DNA of 64,000 nucleotides from positions 58,092,611-58,156,610 of the forward strand of contig CM070548.1 in assembly GCA_036346405.1 (NCBI GenBank), written 5' to 3'. This document shows, in pieces, positions 57,469 through 64,000 of this stretch. Source of the stretch: Phyllostachys edulis (taxonomy: Eukaryota; Streptophyta; Magnoliopsida; Poales; Poaceae). The translations under genes and the position numbers were made by a program. The notes beneath the pieces are model-generated. The model worked only from the letters and a program-made list of their open reading frames with translations, was not told where the DNA came from and did no database searches. The number at the start of each line of letters is the position of its first letter. Position 1 is the first letter of the stretch.

Positions 57469-57528
57469 GTTTCGACATTTGTGGTGATCCCGAGAGCGAC
57501 CCTCTGCCACAACTTGGCCAGCAACAAG
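57469..57528 (+). other. Acidic mini-exon-like block in LTR (60 nt)
   Basis: CCGTTAG acceptor, 2 nt + 19 codons + 1 nt (FDICGDPESDPLPQLGQQQ), donor CAAG|GCAAGC. It differs from its relatives by a whole-codon loss, as expected if the frame mattered. The terminal block near 58697 (acceptor TGCGAG, starts EEGEFQEP) is out of frame at its end. Confidence 0.5.
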
Positions 57529-59101
57529 GCAAGCAGTTTGACCATTTCCATCATTGTCCCATTACTTTAAAGCTTAATACTTTGTTTTACTTCTATGTAT
57601 GCATGCTACTTTGTGTTAAATGTCGTTAGTAATCCTATAGTCGCATAATCTGTAGGAATTCTTTATCCTCTACTACCATGAGCCTAGGTTATTTGCTGTG
57701 GTGGGAGCTCGTTGGATGAGCTCTTATCGCTTAGTAGTTTCGATGTAAATTGCTTAGACATGCTTAGTTATCGGTAGAAATGGGCGATCATCGACTTAGT
57801 CGATGGTCTTGATCACTCAAAAATGATTATTACTCCTATATGTCCAGCACTTGTGCTTTGTTTAATTTGTAAAATCAAAAACTGAAAATAAAAGATTGAT
57901 TTAGACTTGGGCATATTGGATGGATGGTGCGGTTTTGGATGTGGTGGTATGCTGGGTCCCTAAGGACCGAGTACTTGGGTCACTAAGCCAGCGATTTCGC
58001 GTACTAACCACGCGAGGGCATATGGAACCCTCTTGACTAAGTACTCTAGGAGGTGTTAATTATGAGCGAGCTCGGTTGGTGTGTTTTAAAACAAATGTAT
58101 ATGTATAGTGTGGGAGGGAGCATTAGCTTAGGGAAGGTTGTGATGTCTCCTTCTCCCGTGGGTTGTGCAGCTCGTAATTAGCATTCATCCTTTGGAAAGG
58201 TCTCGTAGGACTTAGCCGTGCAAGACACCTTCTAAGTGTGCGTAAAGGAAAGGCGATGCGGCGTGTGGATGCAGTGGTACACCTGCAGGGATAAAACTAT
58301 TGAATAGCCTCGTCCTAGGTTATGGACATGCTTGGTAAGGTCGTTCAAGACTAGACTACAACCTTTAATTAAAACTTGACATGGTTGGTATGAGCAGGGA
58401 GTTCATGCTATTGTTGTGGTGACTTGGGTTAGTCACTTCGAGATTGTTCTTGTTGTTGTTATTATGTTATTATCGCGTTGTTATTTCAACCATTAAAAAT
58501 GCTTTGTCAAATTGCTTTCAATCTATTATGTTATTGCAAATAAATGTTGCTTTATGCTAAAATGAGTCCAAAGCCTCATCCACTTAAATAAAGCTTGCAT
58601 GTAGCTATTTATAGTTACATTATCTCACACGTAAGTCTTGCGGAGTACTTTATGTACTCATCGCGTGGTTGTGGCATTTTGTGGCTTTTGTGCGAGAGGA
58701 AGAAGGAGAGTTCCAAGAGCCTCTCTTTTGTGCTACGTGTTGCGCTTTCTTGACGACTAGCTTGGCGGTCGGTCGAGATGCCTAGGGGTTAAGGCACACC
58801 GATTGGCTTTGTGTTATAGCCATCTTTATGGCACTTTTGCTTCATTGTTATCTTTTGTAATTATTGCTATTTGGCCTAAGGGCCTCTCTTTTCTAATATC
58901 TATTCCATATTAATGTTAACTTCGGTTTGTTGCTTATGTTCTATGTGTTGTATGGAATTGATACATTCTTTTGTTGTGAGGTATGTATCTTGCATTCAGG
59001 AAGTATACATCTCTCGAGACCGGGTTTATTTGGTTGATAATACTAGGGTCAATCGGATGACTAAGTATTATGAGCCTAATAAGCGTCGAGTCTCTAAAAG
59101 T

Positions 59102-59113
59102 TGGTATCGAGCC
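59102..59113 (+). promoter_or_regulatory. Primer binding site, one base short
   Basis: TGGTATCGAGCC; the relative has TGGTATCAGAGCC. The missing base would weaken iMet tRNA pairing if real. Confidence 0.8.
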
Positions 59114-59869
59114 ATCTTGACCGTAGTAACGCAAGCTTGGTAGATCCTTAGGATATTTTGAAAACCTATTTTCAAAGCATCAAATGAGTTTTGAAAGCTT
59201 AGGTAAATTCTCGGATTTTATTCCTTACCTATCTTAGCTTTCTCTTCTCATCCCACTCTAATTTGAGTTTTAAAAGTTGTTTTCCTCTCTTCCTTCTACA
59301 AAATAGTTGTTATCGATTAACCTTTGGGTTTTGGGAGAACCAATGAGATTGGCAAATTGAAGTGTGAGCTGCCCACTACAAGGTTTTGAAGTTACGAGTC
59401 GGTGATTCGACAAGGAGCTTGGATCTGCTAAACACAGACAGCAAGCATCAAATTTCGGACAGCGGTCTCAAAGGTTTCTAATTAGGATAGATAATGAGAG
59501 GTTAATCAACTAAAACTTGTGGGAATAAAAGGGTAAGATGTGATACTAGTTAGCTAAGTATCTAACACTTATTTCGCTGCATTAACCTTGCTCTCTAATA
59601 GTTTTAGATCTCATCTTACAATCTGATTTTTGATCTTCTCGACCAATTACTCGTTCATTCAATACGGGTTAGTTGAGTTGAGAAGTTGAGCCTTGCGTTT
59701 GGTGTTTCTTGGCTGTTTTTAGAGTCTTTTAGAAGCTTTTTAAAGTTTAAATAACCGCTGATTTTGGCTTTCGTTTGGGGTGATATTCCATTCCCCTAGT
59801 CGATCGCTTTTGCTTTCTTTAAGGCTTTGTTTTTGGGTCTAGTTGCTAACCAAATTTCATTGTAACAGG
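59114..59869 (+). other. Gypsy leader between PBS and gag
   Basis: Non-coding, collinear with 45869-45115 in reverse orientation. Confidence 0.7.
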
Positions 59870-60850
59870 ATGGCGGGCCTTTTCGTAGCGGCCAAGGCGA
59901 TCACCGTCGGACGAGCTTCCTCCTCCTCCGACCATGGCCGAGGTTCTTCTTGGATCGGCGCAACCGCGCGATGACCGGAGAGTTCTCTTGGGCGTCATCG
60001 CGCGCAACACCACCGCACTTACCGGAGCTTGAGATCTGGGCGAGGAACGCCCATCGGCCACGTGGAGGACTCGCGGAGTTTCTTCGTACTCAGCCCCTAC
60101 CTTTTCGGTCGAGGACCCTTTGGATCACGACGATTGGCCGTCTTGTGGGCGTAAGATCGCGCATCATGTGATGCGAGCACGAGAAGGCGCTGCGCGCATC
60201 GCACCACCGGAGGTGCAACCTTGTCATGGTGGGAGAGCTTTCTCGCCATGCGACCCGCAACCACACCGTCTCTTGGGAGGAGTTTCGTCTTGCCTTCCGT
60301 CGGGCTCACATCCTGCCGGCTTGATGGAGATCAAGAAGCGGGAGTTTCTTCGCTCAAGTAAGGGCATAGCTCGACCATGGAGTATGTCTCGAGTTCAACC
60401 ATCTAGCTCGTTATGCTCCAGAGGGCGTGGCCTTGATATGGCTAAGGAGCCAAGTTCAGCGTGGCTTGTGCGAGGAGTGAAGGACAAGCTATCCATTGTC
60501 GACTTTCTGATTTTCGGACCTTGGTCGACAAGGCCATCGTCGTGAGCATGCGGCTCGAGAGCTTATGGACTCCATAGCGCAAGTGGGAGGCCCATAAGTC
60601 ATCGAGGCGATTCTTCCGTCCCGCTTGAGCGATCTCGAGGTACCACTCTCACTCTTGGCGCCCGAGATCACCGCCCTGTTCCTCGTCCTTCGCAGCCGTG
60701 TCTCGATCCGTGCACTGCGAGTCGTGAGCGCCCCATAACCCATTGCCGGGGTCACATGTTTCTCATGCAACGAGAAGGGGCATTATGCGAACCAATGCCC
60801 TAAGAAGGCAGAGCGACCCTCGTCCTAATGGAGGACGCGGGCGGAGGTGG
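59870..60850 (+). pseudogene. gag: Ty3/gypsy gag with intact zinc knuckle
   Basis: ATG at 59870 begins MAGLFVAAKAIT, matching the minus-strand relative. The gag core is scattered over frames (for example SFLAMRPATTPSLGRSFVLP-like DNA near 60240, and LVRGVKDKLSIVDF at about 60465-60510). The CCHC motif CFSCNEKGHYANQC is in one frame at 60757-60798. Many frameshifts. Confidence 0.8.
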
Positions 60851-60959
60851 TGCGGCTTCGGGACGGAAGATCGTCCGGCTACCCAAAGGCGTGGGTAGTG
60901 GTCGCGTCAACGCCATCACCACGAGAGGAGGCTCGGGAGGCACCCGGCGTCGTGCTAGG

Positions 60960-61200
60960 TACACTTTCGTTAACTCTCATCCCGCTCTTCGTTTTGTTTG
61001 ATTCAGGAGCATCTCATTCATTGTTTACGAGTCTTTTCTTTGCTGTCGGAGAGCTTCTTTTCTCTCCATTGTCGGTCCCTTCTCATTCGCTCTCTGGTTC
61101 GGAGTTGAGAGCGAATCTGAGTGTAGGATGTCCTATCGAGATCGAAGCGTAGGTTTCTTAGCAAACCTTATCCTTCTCCATTCAGCGAGTCTTGATGTGA
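60960..61200 (+). pseudogene. pol: Aspartic protease region
   Basis: VLFDSGASHSLFTSLF gives the D-S/T-G active site (about 60993-61040) in an open frame that continues to 61152. The active site is intact here, unlike in the minus-strand relative. Confidence 0.8.
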
Positions 61201-61403
61201 TACTTGGCATGGATTGGTTGTCCCAACATGGGGCAAATCGATTCGCCAGAAGCTCATCTCTCTATCTAGTCCTCCGTGGCGGGTTAAGCTTTTAAGCGCT
61301 AGATCCGCATCTCTTCGCGCTTGAAGCGAAGCCCGCTCTAGATATTAGCGAAGTCCCAACAGTTTGTGACTTTATTGATGTCTTTCCCGCTGATCTTCCG
61401 GGG

Positions 61404-62200
61404 ATGCCACCCGTTCGAGACCTCGAATTTGTCATTGAGTTGGCTCCCGGTACCGCCCCTATCTCAAAGAGGCCTTATCGGATGCCACCGAACGAGTTGG
61501 TAGAATTGAAGAAGCAGTTAAGTGAGCTGCAAGAGAAGGGTTTCATCCGCCCTAGCTCATCTCCTTGGGGTTGTCCAGCAATCTTCGTAAAGAAGAAGGA
61601 CGGTACTTTACGCATGTGCGTCGATTATCGTCCACTTAATGAAGTGACGGTAAAGAATAAGTATCCATTGCCCCGCATCGGCGATCTCTTGATCAATTGA
61701 CCGGAGCTCGAGTTTTCTCCAAGATTGATTTGAGAGTGGGATATCATCGAGTTCGAATTCGGCTGAGGATATTCCAAAACGGCGTTCTCTACTCGCTTCG
61801 GCTTGTACGAGTACCTTTGTCATGTCGTTAACAACCAATGCTCTGCCTTGTTCATGAACCTCATGAATTCGGTATTCATGGAGTATTTGGATAAGTTTGT
61901 CGTGGTCTTCATCGATGATATTCTTATCTATTCCAAGAACGATGAGGATCATCTTGAGCATCTGAAGCTTGTGTTAGGCAAGCTACGTGAGCACCAAATG
62001 ACTGTGAAGTTCAGCAAGTGTGCGTTCGGTTGAAGGAAGTGGCTTTCTTAGGCCATATTCTTTCAGCGGAGGCGTAGTATTGATCCTAACAAGATCACCG
62101 ATGTTACGTCATGGAGTCCGCCCGCCGGTCACCGAAGTGCGGAGTTTTCTTGGTTTAGCGGGATATTATCGCCGCTTTATCGAGAACTTCTCCAAGATCG
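61404..62200 (+). pseudogene. pol: Reverse transcriptase
   Basis: The open frame 61404-61700 carries GFIRPSSSPWGCPAIFVKKK and MCVDYRPLNEVTVKNKYPLP. After frameshifts near 61690-61800, the catalytic FIDDILIYSKND lies at about 61905-61945 and the connection motif VRSFLGLAGYYRRF at about 62138-62180. Confidence 0.9.
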
Positions 62201-62204
62201 CGAA

Positions 62205-62670
62205 GCCGATGACGGAGTTGCTCAAGAAGGACAAGAAGTTCTTGTGGTCTGATGCTTGCATGGCAAGTTTCCATATACTCAAGAAGCGTTTGACCACCGC
62301 TCCGTTCTTGTTCTTCCCGATATCCATCGCAGCTTCGATATCTTTTGCGATGCTTCTCGTCGAGGCCTCGGTTGTGTCCTTATGCAAGAAGGCAAGGTAG
62401 TGGCCTATGCATCAAGGCAATTGAGACCTCATGAACTCAACTACCCTACTCATGATTTGGAGTTGGCTGCTGTGATTCATGCACTTAAGATTTGGCGACA
62501 TTACCTAATCGTGTCGTTGTGAAGTGTATTCGGATCACAAAGCCTCAAGTACTTGTTCACCCAACCCGACTGAACCTCGGGCAAAGGAGATGGTTGGAGT
62601 TGATCAAGGATTATGATATGGGTATTCACTACCATCCGGGCAAGGCTAATGTAGTTTCTTGATGCGCTTA
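62205..62670 (+). pseudogene. pol: RNase H domain
   Basis: FDIFCDASRRGLGCVLMQEG (about 62335-62395), YASRQLRPHELNYPTHDLEL and IHALKIWRHYLI in one frame to 62522. An indel then separates the last motif (YSDHK-like DNA at 62525-62545). Confidence 0.88.
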
Positions 62671-62689
62671 GTCATAAAGCGCATTGTAA

Positions 62690-64000
62690 TGCCTTAGTGC
62701 TCAAGGAGCATTAGCCCTCTCTTCTCGAGGCATTCCAGCGTCTCAACTTGGAGATAGTTGAGCATGGATCTCTCGCTGCCATGGTTGTGCAACCAACCTT
62801 GGTGGATCGGATCAAGTCCGCCCGGCGATCGGATGTTGGGTGAGCCACATTAAGGCAAATGTCAAGAGCGGAGCGACCAAGTGCTTCTCGAGGATGAGCA
62901 TGGCGTCGTGAGGTTCGAACAACGCCTTAATGGTTCCAAAGGACATGGAGTTGCGGAATTTAATCCTCCATGAAGCCCATGATTCGCCTTTATCCATTCA
63001 TCCGGGGCCACAAAGATGTATCAAGATCTCCGCCAGAGATTTTGGTGGACCCGAATGAAGAGGAGATTGCGAAGTTCGTTCTTAGAGTCGGGCGTATGTC
63101 GTCGTGTCAAGGCGAGCATTAGCGTCCAGCGGATTGCTTGACCTTTGCCAATTCTGAGTGGAAGTGGGATTCGATCGGAATGGATTTTATCACGGTCTAC
63201 CCGTCCCGAAGAAGAATGATGCCATTTGGGTCGTCATCGATCGATTGACTAAGGTGGCACATTTCCTTCCGTCAAGACCGAACTTGGGTAGGTCTTTTGG
63301 CGGAACTCTATATCGCCCGCATCGTGAGTTTGCACGGTGTGCGAAGACGATCGTGTCGGATCGTGGATCCTTTTCACGTCTCGTTTTGGCATAGCTTGCA
63401 AGAGGCCATGGGCACTCGTCTTGCTTTCAAAGACGGCATATCACCCCCAAGCGATGGTCGGGCCGAGAGGGTCAACCAAGTTTTGGAAGACATGCTTCGT
63501 GCTTGTGCCCTTTCATATGGGAAGCATTGGGAGAAATGCTTGCCATTCGCCGAAGTTTTCTTATAACAACGACTTCGGGCCGGTCTCGGCATGGCACCAT
63601 TTGAGGCCTTATGCGGAGAAAGTGTAGAACCCGTTGAACTGGTGAGAGACCGGTGAGAGACCTCTCTTTGGCGGACTCAATCAATGAGGCGGCGCCAAGT
63701 CCGGCTTATTCGTGGCGTTTGCGCCGCAGCTCAATCTAGCAAAAGAGCTATGCGGATCGCCGTCGGCGTGAGTTACGTTTTGAGCCTAATGACTTTGTTT
63801 ATCTCAAAGTCTCTCCTTTGAAGGGCCATCAACGTTTGGCGTCAAGGGCAAGTTAGCTCCTCGATATGTCGGTCCCTACCGTTATCGAGAAGAAGGGAGC
63901 TGTTGCCTATAAGTTGGAGTTGCCGGCTGCACTTGAGGGGTACATGATGTTTTCCATGTGTCCCGGCTTAAGAAGTGCCTCCGTGTTCCAAGCGAGGAAG
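62690..64000 (+). pseudogene. pol: Integrase, truncated by window end
   Basis: An HHCC-type region near 62960-63110 in broken frames. The core has KKNDAIWVVIDRLTKVAHFLPSRP (63190-63290), VSDRGS-like DNA at 63354-63366 and DGRAERVNQVLEDMLRACAL (about 63452-63512). The C-terminal part has YADRRRRELRFEPNDFVYLK-like DNA at 63747-63812 and EKKGAVAYKLELPAALEG (about 63888-63941). The window stops just before the expected chromodomain. Confidence 0.85.

Larger units (their letters stand above)
53651..59096 (+). repeat. 5' LTR of the + strand gypsy
   Basis: About 5.45 kb, inverted relative to 45888-50319. Contains the block absent from that LTR (about 57640-58600). Ends GCGTCGAGTCTCTA where the relatives end GTCGGGGTCTCACA. 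Confidence 0.88.
53651..64000 (+). mobile_element. Second gypsy element of the 15-kb family, + strand, incomplete
   Basis: Starts TGTAACATCCCAAATGTAT at 53651 (upstream bases AATTT are the presumed TSD). A 5.4-kb LTR, PBS, gag, protease, RT, RNase H and integrase follow in order and run off the window. It is clearly related to 35324-50319 but more diverged, with abundant indels. Inserted into the copia remnant. Confidence 0.9.

Overview
The window is repeat DNA from a grass (Poaceae) nuclear genome. Evidence for this is the long-LTR Ty3/gypsy chromovirus-type elements primed by initiator-Met tRNA, the CACTA elements with a tnp2-type transposase plus a TnpA/Ulp1-type gene, a Pack-CACTA carrying intron-containing plant gene fragments, and extensive nesting. 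I see no intact host gene, no rRNA or tRNA gene and no CRISPR array. The species cannot be fixed by eye; a panicoid or other large-genome grass is a guess.

Layout. (1) 1-504: unassigned flank. (2) 505-33159: one gag-only (non-autonomous) Ty3/gypsy element on the + strand. Its 5' LTR (505-27426) has been blown apart by four insertions: a reverse-oriented solo LTR of a related family (1063-4373, 6-bp duplication), a Pack-CACTA with a captured organellar release-factor-2 gene (6620-11455, TSD TGT), and an LTR element read as a solo LTR (11553-27084, TSD GTAAC) that itself contains an 11-kb CACTA with decayed transposase genes (12656-23722, TSD AAC). Then come the PBS, a gag pseudogene, the PPT and the 3' LTR (29206-33159), which carries another solo LTR (30635-31446, TSD ATGTG) and is truncated at its right end. 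(3) 33160-34096: Ty1/copia debris. (4) 34097-50629: a fragmentary reverse gypsy LTR split by a complete 15-kb Ty3/gypsy element on the minus strand (35324-50319, TSD GTTTC; LTRs near-identical apart from one ~960-bp gap; pol with integrase and chromodomain-like tail). (5) 50630-53650: a copia LTR and truncated copia interior, minus strand. (6) 53651-64000: a second member of the 15-kb gypsy family on the + strand, running off the window end.

The most unusual signal is shared by the LTRs of five distinguishable families here. Inside each LTR, downstream of the TATA region, there is a short acidic exon-like block (39-72 nt, always a multiple of three, with 2-nt/1-nt split-codon ends) after an AG acceptor and before an AAG|G(T/C)AAG-like donor. 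It is followed 1-2 kb later by a terminal block that begins after an AG acceptor in the matching phase and ends in TAG (41-134 nt). Mini-exon and last exon keep the same splice phase in families that otherwise share little sequence. This suggests an LTR-resident spliced small gene or a conserved leader-splicing device. No start codon could be assigned.

Decay state differs between elements. The CACTA tnp2 frame is open over ~3.2 kb except for stop codons that look like TGG or CGA/CAG transitions. The young gypsy elements instead carry many one- and two-base indels, which may be assembly errors rather than biology.
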